From contig JACQGM010000133.1 of the NCBI GenBank assembly GCA_016199585.1, forward strand, positions 1 to 35,582: a DNA stretch of 35,582 nt. Reading direction: 5' to 3'. Position numbers and translations under genes: made by a program. The notes beneath the pieces were generated by a model, which saw nothing but the letters and a program-made list of their open reading frames with translations, was not told where the DNA came from and ran no database searches. Shown here piece by piece: positions 1 to 9,380 of this stretch; within the stretch, counting starts at the first letter, position 1; each line of letters begins with the position of its first letter. Source of the DNA: Armatimonadota bacterium (GTDB lineage Bacteria; Armatimonadota; JAAZEB01).

Positions 1-3
1 ACG

Positions 4-109
4 GCTGGCCGTCCTTCGGACGGGAGAAGGCTTTCTGCGTCCGTGAGGACGCCCGGCCAGCGGCCCGGAGCACCCGGTTTCATACCGGGTGGCACCGCGG
101 GAACGCTTA
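4..109 (+). promoter_or_regulatory. Structured leader with T-box-like motif CGGGTGGCACCGCG (86-99), 13/14 to the T-box consensus AGGGUGGNACCGCG; possibly truncated
   Basis: Motif at 86-99. Hairpins: CACCCGGT-TTCAT-ACCGGGTG (71-91), GCGTCC-GTGA-GGACGC (37-52), CCGTCC-TTC-GGACGG (9-23); closing stem GCTGGCC (4-10)/GGCCAGC (55-61). The usual 3' complement of the antiterminator was not found downstream. Confidence 0.45.
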
Positions 110-131
110 TGTTAACGCCTATGCCCCCCGA

Positions 132-156
132 CCCCCTTCCCGCCGCGGGAAGGGGG
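132..156. repeat. GC-rich perfect inverted repeat CCCCCTTCCCGC-C-GCGGGAAGGGGG in the rfbD leader
   Basis: 12-bp perfect arms read directly; no U-tract follows. Confidence 0.7.
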
Positions 157-188
157 AGCCGGACCAGGGGTCTGCACCGACGGAGAGG

Positions 189-1049
189 GTGTTGATGGAC
201 GCGGAGATCCTGCTGACGGGGAAGAACGGCCAGGTGGGGTGGGAGCTGCAGCGGACGCTGGCGCCCCTGGGCCGCGTGACGGCCGTGGACGTGGAGGACG
301 TGGACCTGACCGACGCGGCCGCCGTGCGCGACTTGGCGCGCCGCGTGCGCCCGCGCCTCATCGTCAACCCGGCGGCCTACACGGCGGTGGACAAGGCCGA
401 GGAGGAGCCGGACCTCGCGCGCGCCATCAACGCCGCGGCGCCCGGCATCCTCGCCGAGGAAGCGAAGGCGCTCGGCGCGCCGATGATCCACTACTCCACC
501 GACTACGTCTTCGACGGAGCGAAGCGCGAGCCGTACGCCGAGGAGGACGCGCCGAACCCGATGGGGGTCTACGGACGCACCAAGCTGGCGGGCGAGGAGG
601 CGGTGCGCGCCTCCGGGGCGCGCACCGTGGTGCTGCGCCTCTGCTGGGTCTACGGCGCGCGCGGGCGCAACTTCATGCTCACCATGCTCCGCCTGGGGCG
701 CGAGCGGGGGACGGTGCGCGTGGTGGACGACCAGATCGGCAGCCCCACCTGGTGCCGGATGATCGCCGAGGGGAGCGCCCACATCGCCGCCCGCCTACTC
801 GGCCGCGACGACTGGGAGGAGGGCGTCTACCACCTCACGGCGGCGGGACAGACCTCCTGGTGCGGGTTCGCGCGCGCCCTCTTCGCGGCGCACGGCGTGC
901 CGGCCACGGTGGTGCCGATCACCACGGCGGAATACCCGACGCCCGCGCGCCGCCCCGCCTATTCGGTGCTCTCCAACCGGAAGGTGGGAGAGCGGTTCGG
1001 GGTGGCGCTGCCGGGGTGGGAGACGCAGTTGGGGTGGGTGGTGGAGTAG
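189..1049 (+). CDS. rfbD: dTDP-4-dehydrorhamnose reductase (RfbD-like)
   Basis: N-terminal LLTGKNGQVGWEL, YSTDYVFDG, YGRTKLAGEEAV; RmlD family features. ATG at 195 is an alternative start. Confidence 0.9.
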   Translation: MLMDAEILLTGKNGQVGWELQRTLAPLGRVTAVDVEDVDLTDAAAVRDLARRVRPRLIVNPAAYTAVDKAEEEPDLARAINAAAPGILAEEAKALGAPMIHYSTDYVFDGAKREPYAEEDAPNPMGVYGRTKLAGEEAVRASGARTVVLRLCWVYGARGRNFMLTMLRLGRERGTVRVVDDQIGSPTWCRMIAEGSAHIAARLLGRDDWEEGVYHLTAAGQTSWCGFARALFAAHGVPATVVPITTAEYPTPARRPAYSVLSNRKVGERFGVALPGWETQLGWVVE

Positions 1050-1060
1050 TGGAGGATCCC

Positions 1061-2422
1061 GTGTCGGGGCAGAAGATGACGGTGGCGAAGACGATTCGCC
1101 GGGCGGCCCGCAGCACGGTGGCGCGCAACGCGGCCGCGCTCTACGGAGTCCGCTTTGCGGCGGTCGTGCTGCCGTTGGTCACGGTTCCATACCTCGCGCG
1201 CCTGCTTCAACCGGCCGGCTGGGGGCTGGTCCTCTTCTCCCGTTCCTTCTCCTCTTGGCTCGTGTTGGCGATGGAGTATGGCTTTCAGTACTTCGCTACA
1301 CGTAAGATTGCCCGGAACCGGGGAGACCGGGAGGCTGTGGCTGAGACCGTGTCCGACGTTCTGGGGGCCAAGTGCGTGCTGGCTACTGCTGCCATCGCAG
1401 TGGCGCTCATCGCGCGCTACACGGCGCCCATCTTCCGCACTCACCCGGAGTACCTGATCTGGGCGCTCGTGCTCAGCCTTGCCCAGGGCTTCATCCCGCT
1501 GTGGTACTTCCAGGGCACCGAACGAATCACAACTTCATCGCGGCTTACCATCCTGGCGTACGCACTGGGAGCCGCATGCACCTTCATCATGGTCAGAGCA
1601 CCCGACCAAGGGGTCCGGGTGCTGATCCTCAATGCAGCGAGCGCTCTGCTTGTGGCAGGGGGTCTGCTCGGGATGATGTATCGGCAAGTGCCCTGGCGGC
1701 GGCCGAAGGTAAGCAGCGCCCTGAGGACGCTGCGGGAGAGTTGGAGCACGTTCGTATTCCAGGGCGGCGCGAGTTTCTACCAGGCGGCCAACGGGTTCGT
1801 CCTCGGCCTTTTTGTTCCCCCGGCGATGGTTGCCTATTACGGGGGCGCCGAGAGGCTGGTCAGGCTGGCCACCAGCCTGGTGGATCCCATATCCTGGGCG
1901 GTTTACCCGCGCATCAGCCACCTGATGGCGCACCAGACGGGAGAGGCACGCCGCTACGCCCGCACGGTCTTCTTGATTCTGGGTGGTCTGGGTCTCTGCA
2001 TGGGGGGCGTGTTCTTCTTGGGAGCGCCGCTGCTGATAGGGCTGCTGTATGGTGCCTCCTACACTCCGGCCATTCCGGTCCTTCGCATTCTATCCTTGAC
2101 GATTCCTGTCATCGCGCTGGGCACCGTCTTTGCGATTCAGTGGGCGCTCCCGGCGGGGTTGGAGCGTCCACTTGGCCGCGTTGCCGTAGCCGCAGGGATC
2201 GGCAACGTGGGCCTGGCGGTAGTTCTTGCTCCTCGCTTCGGGGCCCTGGGCATGGCGTGCGCGGTGCTCAGCGCCGAGTCTTTCGTAATGGTATCCGCCT
2301 ACGTGATCCTGAAGCAGCGGCGGCTCCTGCCCTTCCCCATCGCCGAGACGCTGCTCGGGCTGCTGATGCGGCGAACCGCCACCGACCACCAACCTATCAG
2401 ATCGGATCCGGATCCGAGTTAG
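1061..2422 (+). CDS. Wzx-like polysaccharide flippase / oligosaccharide translocase
   Basis: Multi-TM protein with N-terminal ARNAAALYGVRFAAVVLPLVTVPYLARLLQPAGWG typical of Wzx. Start moved to GTG 1061 preceded by GGAGG; upstream part of the ORF overlaps rfbD. Confidence 0.85.
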   Translation: MSGQKMTVAKTIRRAARSTVARNAAALYGVRFAAVVLPLVTVPYLARLLQPAGWGLVLFSRSFSSWLVLAMEYGFQYFATRKIARNRGDREAVAETVSDVLGAKCVLATAAIAVALIARYTAPIFRTHPEYLIWALVLSLAQGFIPLWYFQGTERITTSSRLTILAYALGAACTFIMVRAPDQGVRVLILNAASALLVAGGLLGMMYRQVPWRRPKVSSALRTLRESWSTFVFQGGASFYQAANGFVLGLFVPPAMVAYYGGAERLVRLATSLVDPISWAVYPRISHLMAHQTGEARRYARTVFLILGGLGLCMGGVFFLGAPLLIGLLYGASYTPAIPVLRILSLTIPVIALGTVFAIQWALPAGLERPLGRVAVAAGIGNVGLAVVLAPRFGALGMACAVLSAESFVMVSAYVILKQRRLLPFPIAETLLGLLMRRTATDHQPIRSDPDPS

Positions 2423-2741
2423 GAGCCGTCAGGGAACAAGCGTCACAGGCCAGCGGCCGGGCATATGGACATACCCGTCTGAGGGGCGGCTCGGAGCCGC
2501 CAAGCGCTCTCGCGGGCGCGGGGTCTCTTCCCGTCCGAAGGACGGTTGGCCGCCGGCCCCCGAGACGGGTGCGTTCATGCGCCCGGCGGTCTGCGACGGT
2601 TGTTCGCTGACAAGTCCTTAGGTTCACGGGGCTTCTTCAGCCCGCGGTCGCCCCGGGTGACCAGCACCCCTTTGGGTCTGTTGCGCCGGCGGAATCCGAC
2701 CGGCGATCGCAGGGAAGTCAGACGAATTCGAGGTCTTCGGG

Positions 2742-4157
2742 ATGAATGGCCAGAACATGAGTGTCGCTCGGCCGCGCGCCGGATTGGCCCAACAGGGGAG
2801 CCCGAGGTGGCGAAAGACCCGCAGCCGTCCTAGCACATCCCTCCCGTGGTGGCTCATGGTGGCGGGCGTTGTGCTGATACCTTTCGTTCCCAACAAGGAA
2901 CTTGGTCTCCCGCTTGCATCCTACGGCCAACCTGTGCTGTTCGCCATGATTCTCCTGTCGGCAGGCCTGTGCTGGCGCAGGAATGGAATCCCCGCGCGCC
3001 ACGTGCGCTACGCGGCGATGATCGGCCTCCTGCTCTTGTCCGCTGCGGCTTCGGTCGTGAATACGACTGAGACGCGCGCGACGATCAAGCAACTCACATT
3101 CCTGGCTACCGGCTTTGGTCTGTACTTATACCTCATCTCCTCTCTCTCGCCGCTCCAACGCGACGGCGCGCGGGGCGTGGAGCGCGTGGTGGGCGTGTTG
3201 GTGCTATCCGCCACGGGGTTGGCACTCTTCTTCCTGTACAACATTGTTGTCCAGGCTGCTCGGCATGGTCTCATGGCCGTGCTCACGTCTCGGACGCACG
3301 GTGGGCTCATGGAGATCGGCTTCGCCACTTCGAACCCGGTGGCTGGTGTCCTGGTGTTCCCGCTGTTCGTCTCGATATACGCCGCAACGTGCGCCGAGTC
3401 GCGCGCCGTTCGAGTCTTAGGGGTGCTGGGGGTCTGCTCCATCGCGTGCGCCGTTCTCGCCACCCTGTCCAGGGGGACGATCTCATGCATTGCCATTGGC
3501 CTGGTTCTCCTCCTCCTCGGAGTCCCTGGTAGGGCCGCGCGCGGAGCGCTCCTCGTGATTGGAGCAGCAGCCCTTGTCCTGCTCGCTCTGATCCACTCTG
3601 GGATGATGTCCGCTGATATGCTCTCAGTCCTGTGGCAGGGGCGATGGGAGGGATGGAGGACGGAAACCCTGAGCGGCAGAACGGAAATCTGGGCGTACTA
3701 CTGGGACATGATCGCGTCGACGTCCGGGAGCCTTCTGGTGTTCGGCCGCGGGATAGCCACTACCGGACGCGCATACGGGTACCATGCATGGGGCGCGAGC
3801 GTCACTACGTGGACCCCGCACAACAGCATCATGACGCTGCTGCTGGAGCAAGGCGTGGTAGGGCTCGTCATCCACCTGACGGTCATCGGGCACGTTCTGA
3901 TCCATACCCTGTTGCTCGCGCTCCGTTCCCCATCGCCCCGCGTCAGGCTCTTCTGTCGCATCATGGGAACGGGATTCCTGGCGACGCTGATGCACACCAT
4001 GATGGATGACCTGGCTCCGATGCTGCAGTACATCACATACGTATCGATGGCTCTTGCCTTGCTGACAGTGGGTCCCTACTCGCTGCGGGACAGGGGGGTT
4101 GCAGACACGGATACTCCGCACCCCGGGTCGGTGGAGTTACGGTCACGGCCAGCATAG
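2742..4157 (+). CDS. O-antigen ligase/polymerase-like integral membrane protein (WaaL/Wzy type)
   Basis: About 10 hydrophobic segments, long loop with SGRTEIWAYYWDMI...PHNSIMTLLLEQGVVGL (Wzy_C-like). Confidence 0.75.
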   Translation: MNGQNMSVARPRAGLAQQGSPRWRKTRSRPSTSLPWWLMVAGVVLIPFVPNKELGLPLASYGQPVLFAMILLSAGLCWRRNGIPARHVRYAAMIGLLLLSAAASVVNTTETRATIKQLTFLATGFGLYLYLISSLSPLQRDGARGVERVVGVLVLSATGLALFFLYNIVVQAARHGLMAVLTSRTHGGLMEIGFATSNPVAGVLVFPLFVSIYAATCAESRAVRVLGVLGVCSIACAVLATLSRGTISCIAIGLVLLLLGVPGRAARGALLVIGAAALVLLALIHSGMMSADMLSVLWQGRWEGWRTETLSGRTEIWAYYWDMIASTSGSLLVFGRGIATTGRAYGYHAWGASVTTWTPHNSIMTLLLEQGVVGLVIHLTVIGHVLIHTLLLALRSPSPRVRLFCRIMGTGFLATLMHTMMDDLAPMLQYITYVSMALALLTVGPYSLRDRGVADTDTPHPGSVELRSRPA

Positions 4158-4206
4158 AGATCACCCACCGCTCCTGCCCACGCAAGCCCGTCGCCTTCGT
4201 CGCGCA

Positions 4207-5148
4207 ATGCAGACAGCACGCGAAGAGCTAAGGATGATCACGATGGATTCCGCGCCGAGCAAGGATACTACTTGCGCCGTGGTAGTAACTTACCATCCCG
4301 ACTCCGGACTGCCAGGACGGTTGGCCCGCCTTGCTGAGGAAGTGGATCGCATCCTGGTCGTGGACAACGCCTCTGGCCCTGCGGATCTGGGCGTCGTGAA
4401 GAGGGCGGCAGCGCAATTGCCCCTTGATCTCATTCTCAACCAGACCAACCTGGGGATCGCCACGGCGCTGAACCAGGGCTTGCAGTGGGCGATCAGCCAC
4501 GGCTACCAGTGGGTACTCACGTTCGACCAGGATAGCACGCCCATGACACCCATGCTTGCGGCGATGCGCGAGGCATACCTCGGCGCGGGCGGGCACCGCG
4601 TGGCGGTCATCGGGTCACTCTACGTGGTCGCATCGCCGTGCAACGAGGGCGAACACGGGACAGCGGATGGCGCGATGGCAGGCACACCCCGTTGGCAGGA
4701 GTGCGCGACGGTGATCACTTCGGGGAGCTTGCTGTCAACAGCGGCGCACACGGTGGTCGGCCCTTTCCGAGATGAGTTCTTCATTGACCTTGTTGACCTT
4801 GAATACTGCTTGAGAGCCCGAAGGAAGGGATTCCGGGTTCTGATCACGCGTGATTCGAGCATCCGCCAGCCGCTCGGTTCGCCAACAGAGCACCGGTTCC
4901 TGGGGCGGCGGATAGTGGTCACAAACCATTCCCCTCTGCGACGGTATTACCACGCCAGGAATCTCGTGGCAGTGGCTGCGGAGTACTGGCGGGGGGAACG
5001 GGAATGGGCGGCGGACGGCCTTCGGCGGCAGTTGAGGATGGTGTTCTGGATTCTGTTGTTTGAGCGCAGGAAGGCGGCGAAGATAGCGCACATCGCGCTC
5101 GGGGTCTGGCATGGCATGAGGCGCCGCTTCGGCCCCTTGTACCATTGA
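4207..5148 (+). CDS. Glycosyltransferase family 2, rhamnosyltransferase-like
   Basis: CAVVVTYHPDSGL...ILVVDNASG...NLGIATALNQGLQWA...VLTFDQDSTP; start uncertain (4207, 4234 or 4243). Confidence 0.8.
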   Translation: MQTAREELRMITMDSAPSKDTTCAVVVTYHPDSGLPGRLARLAEEVDRILVVDNASGPADLGVVKRAAAQLPLDLILNQTNLGIATALNQGLQWAISHGYQWVLTFDQDSTPMTPMLAAMREAYLGAGGHRVAVIGSLYVVASPCNEGEHGTADGAMAGTPRWQECATVITSGSLLSTAAHTVVGPFRDEFFIDLVDLEYCLRARRKGFRVLITRDSSIRQPLGSPTEHRFLGRRIVVTNHSPLRRYYHARNLVAVAAEYWRGEREWAADGLRRQLRMVFWILLFERRKAAKIAHIALGVWHGMRRRFGPLYH

Positions 5149-5172
5149 GGCCCCGTGGGGGGTATCCGCCCG

Positions 5173-6150
5173 ATGAGACTTTCAATCGCGATGGCGACTT
5201 ACAACGCCTCTCGCTTCCTTCAGCCGCAACTGGAGAGCATTGCCGGGCAGCAGCGCCTGCCGGACGAACTCGTCGTCTGCGACAATGCCTCGACCGACGA
5301 CACGGTCGCCGTGCTGAACGCCTTCCGTGAGCAGGCGCCTTTCCCGGTGCGGATTGAGCGCAATTCTGTGAATCTGGGCTGCACCAAGAACTTCGAGAAG
5401 GCGGTCGGCCTGTGCGAAGGGGACATCATCGCGCTGGCCGACAGCGACGACGTCTGGTACGCGCACAAGCTGGCACGCCTCATGGACGAGTTCTCCGCTT
5501 CCGAAGCGATCGGGGCTGCGTTCTCAGACGCCGACATCATTGATGAGCACGGCCAGCGCGTGGGCCCGCCGCTGTGGCAGCGAGGCGCGTTCGGACCCCG
5601 GCAGCAGTCCTCGCTGCGCCGCGACGCCTTCCGCGAGCTCCTGCGAGGGGCTCGCGTCACCGGCATGACGATGGTCTTCCGGGCGCGCTACCGCCCCAGA
5701 GTCTTGCCGATCCCGACTGAATGGCACCACGATGCCTGGATCTCCCTGCTCATCAGCATCCTCGCCGAGCTCCGCCCCGTGGATGAGCGGCTGGTGCGCT
5801 ACCGGCAGCACGCGGCCCAGGACTCAGGAGTCCCCTGCTCCCGGAGGGGAGGCAGGCCCCCTCTTTCCGCACGCGCCGAACGCTACCGGAGCGCGGCGCA
5901 ACGCTACGAGGAGGCGTGCGAGCGCGTCCGCTCGTGGAACGACCCGGCGCTGAGACCGGATGCCCTGCCCCGCCTGAAGGAGAAGGTGCGCCACCTTCGC
6001 TGGAGAGCCGTGGCGCAGACTTCTCCCTTGAACCCGCCCGGAGTGCTGGCCGGCCTCCTCACCGGCCGCTACCATCGGTGCTCCACTGGTCTACGCGCCG
6101 CTGTTGCCGACCTGATCCACTACGCGAACCCCGGGCCCCGTAACTACTGA
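5173..6150 (+). CDS. Glycosyltransferase family 2
   Basis: MRLSIAMATYNASRFLQPQLESIAGQ...VVCDNASTDDT...ALADSDDVW. Confidence 0.85.
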   Translation: MRLSIAMATYNASRFLQPQLESIAGQQRLPDELVVCDNASTDDTVAVLNAFREQAPFPVRIERNSVNLGCTKNFEKAVGLCEGDIIALADSDDVWYAHKLARLMDEFSASEAIGAAFSDADIIDEHGQRVGPPLWQRGAFGPRQQSSLRRDAFRELLRGARVTGMTMVFRARYRPRVLPIPTEWHHDAWISLLISILAELRPVDERLVRYRQHAAQDSGVPCSRRGGRPPLSARAERYRSAAQRYEEACERVRSWNDPALRPDALPRLKEKVRHLRWRAVAQTSPLNPPGVLAGLLTGRYHRCSTGLRAAVADLIHYANPGPRNY

Positions 6151-6257
6151 GGGAACTCGGCAGTGGCTGGTGGTGCTGTCGTCCGCTGGGGGAGACAGAC
6201 CCCGTCGGCAGCAGGGGTTGAGGATGCAGGCAGCGCACCGACGATGCGGGTGAGCAG

Positions 6258-7235
6258 ATGACACCTCCTATCGGAAGACACCATGGCACTCTCAAGCCCA
6301 CGGTCGATATCGTCATCGTGGACTACAACGCTGGCAGCCAGGTTCGGGAGTGTCTCGCATCCATCGAGAGGTGCCCCCCCAAACCGGGTCGGCTGTCGCG
6401 CGTCGTAGTAGTTGACAATGCATCTTCCGTGCCGACGCAGGAGTGTGTTCGCGAATCGGCGCTCCCGTTGCACTTCATCCGGAATGAGGAAAACTGCGGG
6501 TTCGCAGCGGCCTGCAACCAGGGCGCGATCCGTAGCGAAGCGGACTACCTGTTGTTCTTGAATCCAGACACCATCCTCCACGAGCACTCGCTCTCCGTGC
6601 CGGTGGCGTTCCTGGATGCTGATAGCGGCCAACGTTATGCCGCGTGTGGCATCCAGTTGGTCGAGGACGATGGGTGGATAGCACGATCGTGCGCTCGTCT
6701 CCCCACACCGGCAACGATGCTGACCTCGATCCTGGGCCTCGACCGCCTCCTGCAGCGCCGGTTCCGCGGCTACCGGATGCGAGAGTGGCCCCACGATGAG
6801 ACGTGTGATGTGGACCACGTGATCGGCGCGTTCTACTTCATCCGGCGTCCGGTCTTTGAGTCGCTGGGTGGGTTCGACGAGCGGTTCTTCGTCTACCTGG
6901 AGGACCTGGACCTTTCGCTCCGCATTCAGAAGGCGGGCCTGCGAATCAGGTACCTGACCTCCGCGCGGGCCTACCACCGGGGCGGGGGCGCGTCCGAGCG
7001 AATCAAAGCGTTCAGGCTGTTCCTGTCACTGCAAAGCCGTCTGGCGTACGCACGGAAGCACTTCCCTGCGTCTGCCGTCTGGCTTGTAACGTTCACCACG
7101 CTCGCCCCGGAGTGCGTCACTCGATTGGGGCGCGCAGTGGCCATGATACGACCCAGTGTGGTGGGTGAGACTCTCCGTGCCTACTACCTTCTCTGGCGTT
7201 GGCTGATTCGGGGCGCAAGGCCCGGCCGGCCATGA
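6258..7235 (+). CDS. Glycosyltransferase family 2
   Basis: VDIVIVDYNAGSQVRECLASI...VVVDNASS...NCGFAAACNQGA...LFLNPDT...GGFDERFFVYLEDLDLSLR. Confidence 0.87.
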   Translation: MTPPIGRHHGTLKPTVDIVIVDYNAGSQVRECLASIERCPPKPGRLSRVVVVDNASSVPTQECVRESALPLHFIRNEENCGFAAACNQGAIRSEADYLLFLNPDTILHEHSLSVPVAFLDADSGQRYAACGIQLVEDDGWIARSCARLPTPATMLTSILGLDRLLQRRFRGYRMREWPHDETCDVDHVIGAFYFIRRPVFESLGGFDERFFVYLEDLDLSLRIQKAGLRIRYLTSARAYHRGGGASERIKAFRLFLSLQSRLAYARKHFPASAVWLVTFTTLAPECVTRLGRAVAMIRPSVVGETLRAYYLLWRWLIRGARPGRP

Positions 7236-7304
7236 TCTTGGCAACACGATACCGGGTGTTGCGGACGGTTCTGCAGCACCCTTCGCAGAACGGGAGGAAC
7301 TAAC

Positions 7305-8075
7305 GTGAAGGTTGCGATCCTTGCCGGCGGACTGGGAAGCCGGCTGCAGGAAGAGACCACCGTCCGGCCCAAGCCGATGGTGGAGATCGGCGGCAAGCCG
7401 ATGCTCTGGCACATCATGAACATCTATGCCTGGCATGGCTTCCGCGAGTTCGTCATCGCCCTGGGCTACAAGGGGGAAGTCATCAAGGAGTACTTCCTCA
7501 ATTTCTATGCCCTGAACAACGATCTGACGGTGAACCTGTCCACCGGCAAGCTGGCCGTCCACGATGGCCGCCAGCCCGACTGGCGCGTTCACCTGGTGGA
7601 GACCGGACAGAACACGATGACCGGGGGGCGCATCAAGCGTCTTGGCCCGTGGCTGGGCGATGGCACCTTCATGGCCACCTATGGCGACGGCCTGGCCGAC
7701 GTGCCGGTCGAGGACGTGCTCGGGTTCCACCGGGCGCACGGGAAGCTGGCCACCGTCACGGCCGTGCGCCCTCCGGCGCGCTTCGGCGGTCTCCAGATCG
7801 AGAGCCGCCAGGTGGTCAAGTTCGCGGAGAAGCCGCAGACGGGCGAGGGGTGGATCAACGGCGGCTTCTTCGTCTTCGAGCCGGGGGCGCTGGATTATAT
7901 TGACGGCGACGCCACGTCGCTGGAACTGGAGCCGCTCGAGCGCCTGGTGGCCGCGGGGCAGTTGATGGCCTACGAGCACCGCGGCTTCTGGCAGCCGATG
8001 GACACGCTTCGCGAGAAGAACCTCCTCGAGGACCTCTGGCGCACGGGGAAGGCGCCCTGGAAGGTATGGCCGTAG
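7305..8075 (+). CDS. rfbF: Glucose-1-phosphate cytidylyltransferase
   Basis: MKVAILAGGLGSRLQEETTVRPKPMVEIGGKPMLWHIMNIYAWHGFREFVIALGYKGEVIKEYF; GTG start. Confidence 0.92.
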   Translation: MKVAILAGGLGSRLQEETTVRPKPMVEIGGKPMLWHIMNIYAWHGFREFVIALGYKGEVIKEYFLNFYALNNDLTVNLSTGKLAVHDGRQPDWRVHLVETGQNTMTGGRIKRLGPWLGDGTFMATYGDGLADVPVEDVLGFHRAHGKLATVTAVRPPARFGGLQIESRQVVKFAEKPQTGEGWINGGFFVFEPGALDYIDGDATSLELEPLERLVAAGQLMAYEHRGFWQPMDTLREKNLLEDLWRTGKAPWKVWP

Positions 8076-9329
8076 ATGGCGCGTCAGGGAGCCGACACGG
8101 CCGACTTCGTCGTCATCGGCGGCGGGGTCATCGGTCTCAACATCGCCTGCGAGCTGAAGCGGCGCTGCGGCGACAGCAGCGTCCTCCTCCTGGAGAAGGA
8201 GAATGCCGTCGGCGAGCACGCCAGCGGCCGGAACAGCGGCGTGCTCCATGCAGGCTTCTACTACACGGCCGACAGCCTGAAGGCCCGCTTCACCCGGCAG
8301 GGAAACGAGGCGGTGCGCGCCTACTGCCAGGAGCGCAGCCTCCCGATCAACCGCTGCGGCAAGCTGGTGGTCGCCCGCGACGAGAGCGAGCTCGCCGGGA
8401 TCGCGGAGCTGCTGCGCCGGGGGCGAGCCAACGGCGTGCCCCTGGAGGAGATCTCCGAGGCGCGGGCGAGAGAGATCGAGCCGAGGGTGAAGACGTGCGG
8501 CAAGGCGCTCTGGTCGCCCACCACCGCCACGGTGGATCCGAAGGCGGTGATGGCGGCCCTGCTCGCTGACGCCGAAGCCCTGGGCGTGCGCGTGGCCCTG
8601 GACTGCGGGTACCGCGGCCGGCGCGGCAGAAGCCTGCTCACCCGCCGGGGCACGTGCGAGGCCGGCTATGTGGTGAATGCCGCCGGCCTCTACGCCGACC
8701 GGATTGCGCGCGACTTCGGCTTCGGCGGCGACTATGAGATCCTCCCCTTCAAGGGGCTTTACCTCTACTCGAGCGAGCGCGAGGGGGCGCTTCGCACGAA
8801 CGTCTACCCCGTGCCCAACCTGAAGAACCCCTTCCTCGGCGTCCACTTCACCCTCACGGTGGATGGGCACGTCAAGATCGGACCCACGGCCATCCCCTGC
8901 CTGTGGCGCGAGCAGTATGACTGGACGCGCCGCTTCCGTGCCGGCGAGCTGGCCGCCATCGCCGGCGCCATGGCCGGACTCTTCTTCCGCGCCGGGTTCG
9001 ACTTCCGGAGCCTGGCGGTGGAGGAGATGCGGAAGTACCGCCGCGCCTACCTGGTGCGGCAGGCGGCGGTCCTGGCCGAGGGCGTGCGGCTGGAAGACTA
9101 CACCCATTGGGGCCGGCCCGGCATCCGGGCGCAGCTCGTGCGCAAGGCCGACCGCACCCTGGTGATGGACTTCTGCCTGGAGGGCGACGAGCGCTCCTTC
9201 CACGTGCTCAACGCGGTCTCACCCGCGTTCACCTGCGCTATCCCCTTCAGCCACTTCGTCTGCGATGAGATCGAGCGGGCGGCGCGAGGACGGTCGGTGC
9301 CGCGCCTGGCCGCCGGCCACCGTGCGTGA
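8076..9329 (+). CDS. FAD-dependent oxidoreductase, L-2-hydroxyglutarate oxidase (LhgO)-like
   Basis: DFVVIGGGVIGLNIACELKRR FAD-binding motif, HASGRNSGVLHAGFYY; starts immediately after the rfbF stop. Confidence 0.85.
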   Translation: MARQGADTADFVVIGGGVIGLNIACELKRRCGDSSVLLLEKENAVGEHASGRNSGVLHAGFYYTADSLKARFTRQGNEAVRAYCQERSLPINRCGKLVVARDESELAGIAELLRRGRANGVPLEEISEARAREIEPRVKTCGKALWSPTTATVDPKAVMAALLADAEALGVRVALDCGYRGRRGRSLLTRRGTCEAGYVVNAAGLYADRIARDFGFGGDYEILPFKGLYLYSSEREGALRTNVYPVPNLKNPFLGVHFTLTVDGHVKIGPTAIPCLWREQYDWTRRFRAGELAAIAGAMAGLFFRAGFDFRSLAVEEMRKYRRAYLVRQAAVLAEGVRLEDYTHWGRPGIRAQLVRKADRTLVMDFCLEGDERSFHVLNAVSPAFTCAIPFSHFVCDEIERAARGRSVPRLAAGHRA

Positions 9330-9380
9330 TGAGGACCGAGGGGCGTCCGCGCTCCCACCCCTCGTGCGATAGAGGAGGCA

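Noticed and set aside
239-1060. N-terminal extension of the 239-2422 ORF
   Set aside because: Overlaps rfbD in another frame with Gly/Arg-rich low-complexity sequence; the flippase starts near 1061.
7026-9203. 725-aa minus-strand ORF
   Set aside because: Shadow ORF opposite well-supported rfbF and LhgO-like genes; composition typical of antisense high-GC frames.
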